A stretch of 64,000 nucleotides of DNA from Elysia chlorotica (GCA_003991915.1 RQTK01000102.1:750053-814052), one strand, 5' to 3'. Positions 47,518 to 61,700 are shown, counted from the stretch's first letter. Numbers and translations: made by a program. The notes: a model not told the origin generated them from the letters alone.

Positions 47518-48220
47518 ACTCATAGAGAAAACTGAAGTTTGAGAAAAAAAATATGTAACCTTAACCAAAACACAAAATCATTAAACAATTAACACAAAAT
47601 AAAAAAAAAACAAGGAATTCATACATCAAGTATTTTGCTTTATAAGGACAGATGACTTGACGACAGGAAGGGAAGTAGCATTCTTTTGTTTTTAAAAGTG
47701 ATTTTCTTTCTCTAAATGCATTGTCGGCTTAACGGATGCTCTATTCAAAGCTTTTTCCATAAGTTCCAAGCAACTTCGAAGTTTGATGTGTAAACCAGAA
47801 CATATTCTCAGCAACAGCGCTCTTACCTGTCTTTCACCCCATAAAACTGTGTTTATATCAACCCATGTTGAATGTATTGAATTGCACAGTGTCTATCAAT
47901 CAATGTTACCAGCACTTCACAGAAAAGATTACATCAATTTGTAAAGTTTTCTGCGACATGTCAACAACTCCGTGTTTCCATCAGTGTACAGTAGTTGTGA
48001 GTGCTGCAGTGCAGTTCGTTTTGAGAAAGTTTGTTCTCTCAAAACAAACCGAGTAGTGTCTACCATGTGCCAAATTTATTAGTGTTTTGTCTTCATTATT
48101 TAAGAAATTATCAGATGTACATCAGTTACAAAAACACTATCATGGAGTAAAGCAGAGCCTTGCATCTAGATCTAGATGTTTATGAGGGGTAAACTAAAGG
48201 TATTTTCTTTTAAAATTTTA
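47518..48220. repeat. 706-bp repeat unit, copy 2
   Basis: Offset 706 bp from copy 1 (for example 47159 and 47865). An identical 63-codon open reading occurs in both copies but resembles nothing known; near-identity reflects recent duplication rather than coding constraint. Confidence 0.92.
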
Positions 48221-48224
48221 CACA

Positions 48225-49060
48225 TTTTACAGTAACACCCAGACTGGCCAGAGCAGTTTTACAGAACTGCTCATACTTATTTAATCATCACTCTAGTCTA
48301 GATTCTAATACATATTTTTGTAAATATCCAGTGTAAAAATTAGTTTTGGATTTAAAATAGTAGCATATTAAAAACTCACCTGGTTTTTCAGACGACACTA
48401 GATCTAGATACAATCTAGCCCTATGCAGTGGGGCTAGATGTAGAGGTAGTCGTCGAGTTTGTTGACATTTTGACGGATGCCGCTACAAAATGCAATGAAA
48501 AAGATATTTTTTAATCATTTCTGAAAATAAAAGAGTTCCTTATCGACGTACTAGACAGTTTTCTTCATTTAGTGCTTTCAGTTATTCATTGGTAGGCTAT
48601 CTACCCTTTGACAGGTTCAGTCAGTTGGATACTTGGTTGGTTACCGCCCAACTATAAATAAATCCAAGGCTATATCGGGACGGGTCTCAAGATTGACGTC
48701 TGACAATTTTATGTTCTGTCAAAAAGAGACAGATCCTGGTAAACTAAATACGGGTAATGTGAAAATAAGGTTGTGGAGGAAGTTAGGCTAGAATATGACA
48801 ATTAGGAGCTCTAGGAAAAAGAGAAAAAAATATATAAGAGAGGTGGCGGGGAGAGATGGAGGGAAATAGAGAAGAGATAAAGATATGGAACTGTGAGGAT
48901 GTGCAGAGGCTACTCGAAATATCTGGACCGTATTTTTTATTTATTACTAAAAGAAGACGTAAACATTGTAAAAAAAAAAATTATTAACGGGACCGAAGAT
49001 CAGGAGAAGAGCAAATAAAAGAGAGAAATATGAAAGAAACCAGGCCTACTGTTTGTATTA
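48225..49060. other. Intergenic; no gene seen
   Basis: Contains a SINE tail (48672-48735, minus: GTCAGACGTCAATCTTGAGA) and several CTAGATCT-type palindromes. Confidence 0.5.
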
Positions 49061-49065
49061 AACCC

Positions 49066-49240
<175 letters not shown>

Positions 49241-49504
49241 CAGAGACAGAGGGAGAAAATAATACTGTCGGTGAGGAGTACCTTGATAACCTTTTTTTTT
49301 CTCCTTTTTTCCCGTCTCTGTTTCAGGCTTGTTAATCTCCCCCAAAGATCATCGAAGGGTTGTTCATGTTTAAGATATTATCTCCTCAAAGATTATCGAA
49401 GGGTTCCTCATATATAAGTCCACTCATCATTTTGTTTTGTTTGTTGTTGTTTTTTTTTTGTTACTTCTACCAGTGCTTCAAATGTCTATAGTGCCCAGGA
49501 ACAA

Positions 49505-49774
49505 TTTCGGGGCGGCCAGTTTGATGTATACACCGCATGCCAGCAGAGGCGGAAGTTTATGTTACCACTGTTAGGACGCAACAAGATGGCGGCAAACGCG
49601 AAGTTTAACAAGTCTGAACCTATGCGCGCAACAATTTTAACAAGTCTGAACCTATGCAATGTCAAAACAATTTAGCTAAAATGGGTGCTATGTAAAGAAA
49701 TAAACTGATGTTTATAAGGACAGGGGTACCGTACAAAGTTTCACTTACAAATCAATTCTAAATCACTTATAAAT
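49505..49774 (+). promoter_or_regulatory. probable WDR90 promoter and 5' UTR
   Basis: A locally GC-richer stretch holds a CTCF-like core CCAGCAGAGGCGG (49540-49552), an ETS-type GGCGGAAGT (49548-49556) and a canonical YY1 site AAGATGGCGGC (49583-49593). There is no TATA box at a fixed distance. YY1 sites often overlap the transcription start of housekeeping genes, so the start is probably near 49580. The ATG inside the YY1 site opens a 29-codon ORF (49586-49675) in the same frame as WDR90 but stopped by TAG. A 19-bp direct repeat (49607-49625, 49639-49657) follows. Confidence 0.5.
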
Positions 49775-49784
49775 ATGGACAACC
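49775..49784 (+). CDS. WDR90: WDR90 exon 1 coding part (10 nt)
   Basis: ATGGACAACC then a perfect donor GTAAGT. Joined to exon 2 it gives MDNLWQSPFVNVFKYFNLPS, which aligns with the known WDR90 start (W-Q-x-P-F-x-N-V-F). Phase 1 and the match in length decide this start. Confidence 0.8.
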
Positions 49785-52700
49785 GTAAGTAGATCTGGTT
49801 TTGTTGGATCATTTTCTAGATCTCTAGCTAAAGACTAGATTCTAGATATATCTAGATTATTACAAATACCGGGTACCTAGAATTTAAGTCTTAATATATA
49901 TAATATTGAATATAGATATATTTAGTCCTCTCACCTATAAATTTGAGGCCTTGGAGATGAATTCGACAATCAGTGCTACATAATGACAGTTGGTTTAAGA
50001 ATGCATTTAGCCTATAAACAGGGTATTTCAAGTTTTGAAAGAATTTAAGCCTATGAAAACATGTTTCTCTAAAGGCCACATGTATCCAAGCTAGTCTTTA
50101 GCGTTGGCATTTTGTTGGATTTAATCTATAATTATAGAACTAGAATTTAGATTTTAGACTAGATCCATAACATTTCTGTTTACTGTTTATGATAACATGC
50201 TTTTAAATCCTGAATCCTGAACCAGACAACATGTAAATGTAAATTAAACACTAACAATCCGACTCACTGACAGACTTCCCTTTAGAGTTTAATGCATGAA
50301 GGCTAAACATAGTTCATTCGTCTGTATCTGCTTATCACAAAGTTGAAGATTTTTTTAACAGTCAAAGTATTAGCCTAATTAGAATTCCAACGCAAAGCAA
50401 CAGAATTAAAACAAACCGTTTAAAGTTTAAAACTTTTACTCATGGTAATAAAATCTTGGTGTATTAAAGGCAGCATTTTTGGGCATCATGTGAAATCTTT
50501 TGTAGAGACTATGTTTATAAATAAAAAGCACCTGATTTTCTTTACCTTTCAATTTTGAACAATCAAAAATCAAGCAAAATGTATCTAAACATGGTTTTTG
50601 CAAACTGTAATTTCAGAAGCAAAGAAACATTTTTTTCACACATGCCCATACTCTTAGTCTTACTATCCATCACCTTGTGAATTATATTCATTTAGAGTTC
50701 AATGAGATAATACAAACTGGATCAGCCTGACATTGTTTTATTTCCGGTGTATTCCTCAGTGTGGCAAAGCCCTTTTGTCAACGTTTTCAAGTACTTCAAT
50801 TTGCCATCATGGAAAAAAGCAACAAAAGAGGGAGATGTGTCATCTTTTATGGTTTGCTATAGTCTTGGTTAAAATTAAATCAATGTGCAAATAGGTTGTC
50901 CCTCTGAGCTAGCATTATTAAGAGTAAAAAATCAATTTAAAAAGTCTACCATATAATGATTTTTAAAGGTATTAATTACATAATCTTCTTATATTTTAAA
51001 AGGAAATGGTTTTAAATTGAATAGTGAGCACTAACTAAGAAAAAAATATGAAATGTCCTATAATTCTATTATCAAGTTTTCAACTTAAAAAAGATGTACT
51101 CAGGAATGAACTTTGTATGTGAAAAAATCAATCATTTAAACATGGCTTTAAACCTAATGATTTTTATTTACCCTCAGGACAAAAGTGTCAAGGGCACTGT
51201 ATACAAGATTAATGGCTGTGTTCCAGCAAGTAACTATATCTTGCTGCCAAAGACAAACAGTCAGTCATTGGGTCTCACTGGACGCTACTTTTACTTGCTC
51301 TTTAAACCAATGCCCAGCAAACATTTTGTGGTGCATTTAGATGTAGCTACCACAGACAATCTCATTATTCGAGTTTCATTTTCTAACCTATTCAAATCAT
51401 TTAAGTCCACGTCAACATGGCTTCAGTTTCCATTCGTGTGCAGTCCATCTCCTGGGTACACTCCATCATATGCAGCAGAAGCATCAAGAGGTGAGGATGT
51501 TAGAAGGATCAATTCGTTTAGCATTGAAAGTGGTTGTTCTCATGTTGTTTACTCTAGTTCTTGATGTTTTAGTGATGGTAGTTGATTTTCTAGTGTGTAC
51601 AGATAGTCTAAACTTTTTAAAATAGAAAGTAGCTTTGGCAGTTTATTAGTTTAATTAATGATACATCAATAGTTACCAATTATTCAAATATTATGTAATT
51701 TGCTACCCACCAAAAATGTAGATTATTTAACATATATCTCGTCACACATTGAAATCAATGTGCACTTTTAAAGTGTTTTTTTTTCCTATACATAAGCTTA
51801 TGAATTTTTTTTAGAAAACCATAGATAACTTTTCAATTTCAATCATCAGACCAAAGTGGGCCTGCTCCAATGGTGACTCGGTGGACAGTGCTCTGTCTCG
51901 ATTTGCAACACACGCTATCAATGTATCTGAATCGTAGGTTTCACTACATCAAGTCGATGAGACTGTGTGCAAACATGACAGTCAAGAATGTCTTCACCAG
52001 TGACACTATCTATGATCCTGGTAATTTAAGTAAATATTTAAATCTTTAAAATTAATGTGCGGCAATTAGACACAGACACAGGTAGTATAGATAGGGTAGT
52101 TACAATCTGCTGAAGCCATTTTTTTTTCACAAATTTAGAATACTTTTTTTTAGTTATCTTCCTTAAAAAAGAGAAAGATGTGCAGTGTGATAAAATGCGG
52201 TCCATAAGATTATCAAAAGTGAAGATAAATAGTAAAATTAAATCAGTTAATAATTGTGTTATTTTTATTTCTTTTTTTTATTACATCTATCTATAGACAA
52301 CGTCTATAAGAAATTTGTAACATGTTCAACTTAACTATTACTTTACAATCGCCATAAGTGGCCTCATGTATTATTATGTGAATATTTGACAATTTATGAT
52401 GTATGATAAATCTATTATAGGTAGATCTATGATTGCTCTGTAAGATCATTGGTATTGCATGGTTACTGCCTATTAAAATTGGTTTCAATTGATATATGTG
52501 ACACAAACATTGTTATTTTACTTCGTGTTAATCTAGAATTGTCATGTGTTTTGACAGTTTTAATCTCATAAAAATGCTAGATTTTTGGAAGGTGTAATTT
52601 TTCAATAACTTTCAACAATTTTCTGTCAGGACTCACAATGGCTGATGCAAAACGAGAGGGTCTAATGAGCCATGGGATCTGTCCGCTGCCTCGAGATATG

Positions 52701-55700
52701 TCATATCCTTTGGGCAAAGGAGAAGTTTGGCATGAATCATATGATTGGATAAGGTATAGTATTTATCCTATACAAATATATTACTCTTCACTTGATAAAT
52801 GACATGTTTGTTTTTTTTAAAAAGTATGAAACTCGAATACTGTTTGAGGGTTCTAAAGCAACATTCTACTCTTTCGACTTTAATATCTCCTTCTTAATCA
52901 AAAGGGCATATGCTAGTGCTATTTTTTTCTTCTTCAAACTTACTAGCTTTATTGCTTATGCAGTCACTTTGTAATCATTTGTATAGAAATATAAAGGCAT
53001 ATTTTCTTTTGTGAATCATGAAAACTGTATAACCATCCCCAAATATTTCAAAGTGGAATCATCTTAGCTAGAGAATGATTTTCTTTCAACATACTTATCA
53101 AATCATAAAAACCTGATTTTTTTCTCCTCAAGATTTCCAAGTGACAGCACAAATTTGCCATTTGATTCTATACAAGTTTGCAGCCCAAAGGCAAAACGTG
53201 GAAAAACTGGTGAGATTTCTTTTTTTTATCTTTTACATTGTAATTAGTGCAAAGTTGTGGGTTTTTTCTAAACAATCTCTTTAATTGACCTTTTATGATC
53301 AAAATATGGATTGTAAAGCAATTGGCAGATTAAAGCAATTTTAAGGAAATTAACATTTATAATGGCCGTTTCAATTCCTTTCACTTGAGGTAACAATGGT
53401 GAAAGGTGATAATGCTATGATAAAAATTTCACTCTTTATTTGTTTCATTGGAACACATTTCTCTTTGACTATAACACCGGAACAGCAAGCCCCATCTTTT
53501 TTATTTCACATGATCCTCTTTCTTGGGAATTTCATAGCTGCTGCCAGTAAAGATGATGGCGCAGCAGCACCAAGGAGGATTCAGCCGAGGACGGTGGATG
53601 TGAGCAAGTGTGTCACCGATCGAGTGGCAATGATTCACAAAATTACAGCTCCAAAACAGGTGACTTTGACTTAAGCATTGTAGATTTGCAATTCAGAGAA
53701 TGCGTAAATTAAGGGCTGTTGCGTTATGGTTCAATTTTTTTTTTTTATCCCAGAAGTTGTTTAAAACAAAACTGTTTAAGTATGTGATTTTAGTAACATG
53801 GGGTTACCAATATCTGAATCACTTTCAGATATTGATTTCATAGAGTAAACTTCAATCTTTTGCATTTGTTCACACTATTCATGAGAGAAGATTTTTTAAG
53901 CACTGTGACAAAGGTTGTTTTTGTTTGGATTTTTTGTTGTTATTGTTTTTTGTTTTTTTTTTTTTTTTTTTGAGGGGAGAGGGGTCCCAAGTGAAAACAC
54001 CACATGCGCATATCAAAATGTAAATACATGCAGTAATAATGACAAAGAAGTTTATCAAAAAAGAACAAAATTAGGTTCATAAACTAAAGGGAACAGTGAA
54101 AGCATTCTTGGGGATATATGGGACATTAAACAATGCTGGGAGAATTCTTGCGGATTGAAAGAGTCAAAACGTAACAGATATCAAATCAATTTTTTTTTGT
54201 AATCACAACTTCTTTAACTCATGTGCACATTTTTTATTTTTCTCTGCCAGTTGCCAAAATACGACAATGTCACCAAGGAACTGCCCCAGATGTCTAGTGA
54301 CTACAGCAGCAACCATGGAGAAGAGGTTCACGTATTTGCTCATCCTAATGATAAAAAAGGAGTTGGTGTAAAAGACAGACCAGCATCTAGGAGGGAAAAA
54401 CAAACTAAGGTAAACCAAATCACGTAAAATTATTTGGAGACTGAAAGATATTTTGGGCCTATTCCTTGAACCGGTAACCACAATCCTCTGTCTTCATCAT
54501 TCCGAACTGATATGCGATTTTACCCCTCCTTCCATTACAGACTTGGTCTTACTCTTTCTCTTTGAAATAGTCTGGGTTGCAAAACAATGACTTAATGTTT
54601 ATTGTTTGTCTGACATTCTTGCAATATTATTCATGGCCATCTCATCTATGATTTGATTCTTTGATGTAAAGAAAAGTATATTTTTTATTTCAATTTTATT
54701 GGATAATATATGTTCACCAGCCGACTCATTTACCAACCAAGTTATCGGTTACTTTCAAAATGTATTATGTATTTATAGATAGATATATATATATTGATAT
54801 ATTATTTGTAATTTTTTTCATAGCAAAATCATGAGGATGAGAGGTTCATGCAAGAAGTTTCTCGGCCTTACAAGGTATTGTATATGTCAGAGACATTTTT
54901 ATATGCAATTGTAAGAATCCATCGTGTAGTGATCATCGTGATCTTTTTTTTTTATTGTGGAAAAAAATTCAGTTAAGTAATAAAATAGGGGTGGGGGAGG
55001 TTTTTTTATTTCTTTTTTAATTCGTTTTCTTTTCTTATTGTCTTTGATTTATAATCTTTTTTTCTGTTATTGTTTTGAGAGCTTTACCTGCATATATTTT
55101 TTCTTTTTGCTTTTGTCAATCAAATGTAAAAATTCATTTAGTTTTACTTTTATAAAAAAAAAAAAGAAGAACAAATTGAAAAAAATAGGAACATATTCTT
55201 CTTCCATTTCACCATTCTGTGATCATATATAAGCATGCACAGTTCAGTGCCAAATAGGTCACATATTTGCCATGTTTTATTCTTTTATACTGAATGACAT
55301 AATTAAAAATTGGGTACAAGGTTAGTGCCTCTTTTTTATCTGTTTTCAAAAGAATCCTGAGCTTTAATATCTTTAGTTAATAATGAAGCCACATGAAACT
55401 TTAACGGGTTAATGTCAAAACCCTGTACCACTTAATGACGAAACCCATCTAATTGAAATGAAATCTGTCAAACATTTTTTTGAAACTTTTACAACAGTAT
55501 TTATATGATTCAGCTTATAGGCTATATTGTGGACAGGTTTACAAGACTGATATTTGACAATTATAGATGCTGCCACACAGACACAGTGCGGGGATGTCTG
55601 AATTCGTCAAACTAAACTGACACTGACCCACCAGTAAGTGGTAGAGCGTTGGTCTCTAGATCGGGAGGTCCGCTGTTGATCAAAATCTATTTGGGGAATG

Positions 55701-58700
55701 CACCCCTGGAAGCACATAAAATTGTCAGACGTCAGTCAAGGGGTCGTTCTGCAAAATAGCCTATATAGCGCTGACGTTAAACCAACTCAACTCGACACAG
55801 CAGGGTGGGGTTTTTTTGTTTTGCTGTAAAAAAAATCATTGGAACATCATTTTGTTTTATTATTGTCAATTCTCAAAACTATGTTTATATTATGTTTCAT
55901 TCCATTTTTGATCTTCGTCTGTGAGTTATAGCAAACATATTTCAGAAATTACCGGTTAAGTGGTCTTGAGGCCTATGCTTTATGATTTCATAAAAAGTTT
56001 GTCTGATTTGGATGGATTTTGACGGGTTTCAACATCAAGCAGTATAGGATTTTGACGGATTTCGGTGGGTTTCAACATTAGGAAGTGCTCAACTTTTATC
56101 ATTAAAATCAGGGTGATCTGTTATTCTGAGTAGCAGGAAATGTGAATTTAAAAAGTGGCACTATTCTAATACTATAGCATAATGAGGGAGACAGAGACCG
56201 TTGGGGTTATTCAAACCCAATACACAATTTATAATTTAGATACTGAAATAGGATTGCAATAGTTTATATATTTTAAAGTGTTGCACAATTGATCATATTA
56301 CCTCAGTTTTTCTCCTTTTTTTTCTTTTGATCATCCCAGTCCCTTGAACCAGATCCAGTCATGAAGTTAAAAAAGATTGTGGGCTTTGGTGGAGCAACAT
56401 ACCAAGATGTGAGTGTTATAAAATCTTTACAGATTTTATTTATTTTTCCAGGTAGTTGAAGTGAAAATGATTCTTCAGACACGTTGAAATGGCTAAAACA
56501 AAAGGTAATACTTCTCACTAGCCATGACCTGTAAAAACCCTCTAGACTATGATAAACTAAATAGTGTGTGTGTGGCCTGTTCCCCTTTTTAGATGACAGT
56601 GGTAAAGGAAATTGAGAGTCTTTGAGATGTGTTAATAATTTTTTCGACCAAATTTTCTAGGCTTTGTGGTCAGCTGATGGCTCTTCAATTGTTTACCCTT
56701 GCCACGCTGTAGTTGTCTGCTTGGGAGTTGCCACAGGACAACAGCGTTTTTTTATTGGCCACACTGATAAGGTAAGTCACACACATTTTCATACTTGAAG
56801 GAAGGTGCATACCTCTTTACTTGCACGATGTGTAACCGATTTTAGCAGATCCTTTATGGGTTAGAATTTTTTTTAAGTGTTTAAGTATTTTAAGTGTTCC
56901 TGTGAAAACATTTAGCATTAACAGCAAACTTATGAAAATGATCACCTTTACAAATCTCACCACCCTTATGAAAGGTTATAACTTAAAGTGACAAGAACTG
57001 GCGATTTGATAAAGCCAGGTGTTAAAAATTAGTGTCTTGAAACCTTTTAAAAATAGGGGTTCTTGTTTTCTTAAAAATGTACATGTATGTGTACTTTTTT
57101 TTTTTTTTTTTTTTTTGCTTTTATTCAAACTTTGTATTTAACATTACTATATTGCCATTAGTCATCAATGAAATGTTTTTCAAAATTTATGTATCAAATT
57201 TACGAAACCATTTGCTATTAGATCATACTTAAGTACAATTTCCCCACAAAGGGACAAGAAAAGATTTATCTTACCTAAAAACATCTTGCTGTGGTGTCAC
57301 AAATTCCATTGCCATCCCACCAGGTTTCTTGTTTGTCCCTGACCAACAATGGAGGTCTCTTGGCCAGTGGTCAAACAGGGTCCATGAGCACCTTGAGGGT
57401 CTGGAAGTTTTCCTCAGGGGAATGTCTGGCCATTGGCAAAGTTCATGTGCACTCTCTGGCCTGTGTGAGGTAGGTTTAGTTTTGCAGTGTCTGCTCTGAG
57501 TTCGTGAAGTCATTTGCTCCACTTTTAAAATATAAAACTTATCTTTTAAAATCAATATTATAATTTAGTCCCTTTTTTGGTTTCAAGAGAAGAAAAAAAA
57601 ATTTGTCAGCACATTGTAGGCTATATGTTTTTGGGGAAGAAAAGTTTGTTTTTTACTTTTCTTACAACAAACTACAAAAAAATGTCCCTCTTGTTCTTCT
57701 CATAGATTGAATTTTGTTTTAATTAGGAAGTCAAATGTTTTCTTGCTTAGTAAGTGTATTGAGTGAACCATGGAGTAAAACTTTTGATCCATGACACGAT
57801 AACTTAATTTTGTGATATTCTGTATTTGCAGCTTTTCTTCCAAAGGAACCATGCTTTGTGGTGTGGGAAAGGATGGTCATGGGAAGAATGTGAGTTGCAC
57901 TACACTTTTTTTTCAATTTATCCCTTGTGGTTTATTGTCATCCATATAACAAGATAATTTAAGATTTAATTAATACTGTTAAAAAGAAGGGATTTCATTT
58001 ATTTGAACAAAATTAACCTTTCGACAAAAGAAAAAAAGAAAAGTGTGGATTGTTACTCATCAATATAATACCAGCAACTGGTAGGTTCTCTGATCTCTTC
58101 ATTTTTTTAACAATTTTGTGACAATTGCTTGCAATTCATTTCTCTTCACAGAAATGATTTAAAAAGTCATTGTTTGTTCGTTTTCTTTTGTTGTTGTTTT
58201 TTGTTTTTTTTCTTTTTTATGTCCATGATTTTAATTACATTCACCTTGCTGTGATCCCTGCAGATGGTAGTTGTATGGAACACATCTCGAGTCTCCAAAC
58301 ACAGAGAGATGACTTTGGTTGCTAAAGCCCACACTGATGTCGACATCACTCGCATTGTCATAGCTCCCTTTGATGAATTCAGGTTACTTTGGAATTCTTT
58401 TCCCCTTCTCTTTTTTTTTTTTTTGTGGGGGGGGGGGTGTCTTCCAGCACTTTATAGACAAACAGTTTATCGACTGAGATAGATTGCTGCCTGTTTTAAT
58501 TACACTTTGTTTTTGTTGTTTTAATTGGTCTTTTCTGTCTGGTCCCTTTGTACTTATGTTTATGTTACCATGGAAAGTCACCACCCATATTTTCTTGACA
58601 GTGCTTGTCAGGAGGGTTTTGATAGAAAGTAAAGTCTATGAAGAGGGAAACATTATTAGTTTATGAAGTGATGGTGGGGGTTTTCTGGGGTTAACTTTAG

Positions 58701-61700
58701 CATCTTCCCTGAATTGTTCAGTAGAAACTTCAGAAGCGGAAATTTCTCATGAACTGAATTTTGCAAAATGATTGGATTTTTTTTCTGTTGTATTTATTTA
58801 GAATTAGGATCATTGGTTGGTCTTTGCGAATACTTCCCACGCTTCTTCAAATAACTGTTATTTAAGAGGAAAGTCTAATTAATACAGGGGACTGGGGAAA
58901 GCTGTTAATTGAAAGAAATCAAAAGGAAACTCTTGTGTGATTTTTAATAATGTTTCAGTCTATCAAAGTAACTGTCTATATGTCTTATAAAATAAAACTT
59001 TTGATCCATGACATGATAACTTAATTTGGTGATATTCTGTATTTGCAGCTTTTCTTCCAAAGGAACAATGCTTTGTGGTGTGGGAAAGGATGGTCATGGG
59101 AAGAATGTGAGTTGCACTACACTTTTTTTCAATTTATCCCTTGTGGTTTATTTCCATTCATGTAACAAGATAATTTAAGATTTAATTAATACTGTTAAAA
59201 AAGGGGGTTTCATTTATTTGAACAAAATTAACCTTTCGACAAAAAAAAAATTGTTACTTTAAGCATGTTTTCTTATCAATGCAATACAGACAACTGCTGT
59301 ATTCTGTGATCTCCTCATTTTTTTAGCAATTTTGTCTCACAATTGCTTGAAATTCATTTCTCTTCTCAGAAATGATTTAAAAAGTCATTGTGCATTGTTT
59401 TTTTGTTTGTTTTTCTTTTTTGTGTCCATGATTTTAATCACATTCACCTTGCTGTGATCCCTGCAGATGGTAGTTGTATGGAACACATCTCGAGTCTCCA
59501 AACACAGAGAGATGACTTTGGTTGCTAAAGCCCACACTGATGTCGACATCACTCGCATTGTCATAGCTCCCTTTGATGAATTCAGGTTACTTTGGAATTC
59601 TTTGGGGGGGTGTCTTCCAGCCATTTATAGACAAACAGTTTATCGACTGAGATAGATTGCTGCATGTTTTAATTACACTTTGTTTTTGTTGTTTTAATTG
59701 GTCTTTTCTGTCTGGTCCCTTTGTACTTATGTTTATGTTACCATGGAAACACATTATGTTTTCATCATCCATATTTTCAAAGTAACTGTCTATATGTCTT
59801 ATCAATGTTGGGATTCAGTTGCGCTCCCTTTTTTAAATTGAAATCCTCTTGATCTGTGGAGCTGATCCATTCCATATTCCAATCCTGCTTATTACAATTT
59901 TAGTGTTACCCGAGTCTGAAACTAGGATGAATCAGGCACAGGTCGTAATTTTGCCCTTTTGAGTTATTGATAGTGTGTTAAGAAGCGTCAAATACACTTT
60001 GAAAGGTTGAAAAATGTATAACTCCAATTTTGCCAGAACCAGAAACAATTCATTAATTTTGAAAATGGACAAGTTCAATGTAGAATAGTGTTACTATGTT
60101 TAGATGGCACTAGCTCATGCAAAACTTAATAAACTAATATATCAGCGACTTGTGCCTGATACGCCCTGTTTGCCTCACATGCTTACTGTGTCAAACAGGA
60201 TGGCGTCATGTGGTCAGGACAACATCAGGATCTGGAGAGTGAAGGAAGGTTCTCTGCGATCGTCCGCAGTGGCACTGGGCGAGTACACCTCGATGGAGTT
60301 CACTGACATCTGTTTTGAGCAGGCTCTTCATGTCGACAGTGAACCAGAGAGCAGACTCTTGTAGGTTTTGATAAATCTACAAAGCCTATTATCCTCCTGG
60401 GCCTTTGTTTTACATTTTACTTTTGTTTTGTTTGTTCAATTTCATTACTCATTACATTTGAATTTGTACAAGTGGTCAACAATTTTGTTGATATTTTATT
60501 GTTCTCTCTTTTTTTTTTTATTAATGTTATAACAAACTACATTGCAGTCTTAAAAACTGAGTGTAATCCTCTTTTTTCAAGAAGAGAATTGGCAAAATTA
60601 CCCTGTGGTGGCTAAAATTCAGTTCAGCATAATAGTCTTTGATAGAAGTAGAGACAAACCAAAACAGGATTGATGAACGTTAAAATGAAACGAACAAAAA
60701 CAGGGTAAACCCTCTCACAATAGGAACATTTATTCCATTTCAGCTATGCCTGTTCAAAATCTGGCTTCATCTTTGAGGTTGACTACAGCAAATTGAGCAT
60801 CCGACACGTGCGTAGACTGCTGCCTATCAAAAACAAATCCGGAAAGGGAACCAAAATAAAGAGTGCAGAAGACTCAGGTAAAGATATAGTTCACCATAAA
60901 ATAAAATTAATTTATAATGGAAAAAAATCTATTTAATTTAATTTTTTTCCTCTTTTTCTCATATGAAGTAAATGTTTTTATGAGAGAAATTATGTTGTAA
61001 TTTTTTTTTTCTTCTTCAAAAATGAACCAATAAGACTCATGTGTACCTAGACTTGCTTTGCATAATTACTCATGTGTTCCTAGACTTGCTTTGCATAATT
61101 TTTTTTTAATAAGGCTAGCCTTTCATAATATATTTTTTTCTTTTCAGGTGGCACAATTTCTATCAACTCTATGCATCTGAACGAAACGTTCTGTGTGACA
61201 GGTTCAGATGATGGCTACTTAAGACTGTGGCCCTTAGATTTTGCTTATGTCTATTTGGAAGCTGGTTAGTTGTTTTTTTTTGCAAGTATTGTTAATTTTA
61301 TTAATTACTAATATGTCCTACTTTGGAAATTGGTGCCCATATCTCAGTTTCCCCTTGGTATGCACGTGACTAAAACTTTTTTTTCTTCTGTTTTTTTTTT
61401 TCTGGTTTTTGTTCTAGTGCAAACTCAAAGAACATAAAAGTAGAGAAATAGAGCACTATTTCAAGTATAAGCAAATCATGTCTATTTTTTTTCTGAAGTT
61501 TCAAATACCACTGTTCTGGAATAAGCTTACATGTTTTATGTTTTTAGAGCTGCATTATACCTATTTTGTTTTGTTTTTGTTTTTTGTTTTTTGGTGCCTT
61601 GCAATTTGAGCTTGAATAAAGCCTAGAGAGCATAGTGTTAGTGAATTTGTATTATAGATTTTTTTTGGTTGAGATAGCTTCATTTTTCAGCCCATGAGGG

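Larger units (their letters stand above)
57776..59777. repeat. tandem duplication covering WDR90 exons 13-14
   Basis: 57776-58595 (820 bp) is repeated at about 58990-59777 (790 bp), separated by about 395 bp of unique intron. A ~22-bp phrase (AAAGTAACTGTCTATATGTC...) flanks the second copy on both sides (58964-58986 and 59778-59800), pointing to the breakpoints. Intron parts differ by small indels and poly-T/poly-G length. Confidence 0.95.

Noticed and set aside
47159..48056. Identical 63-codon readings in two places, suggesting a duplicated small gene
   Set aside because: The whole 706-bp block is near-identical, not only the reading frames, and no motif or gene signal supports coding.
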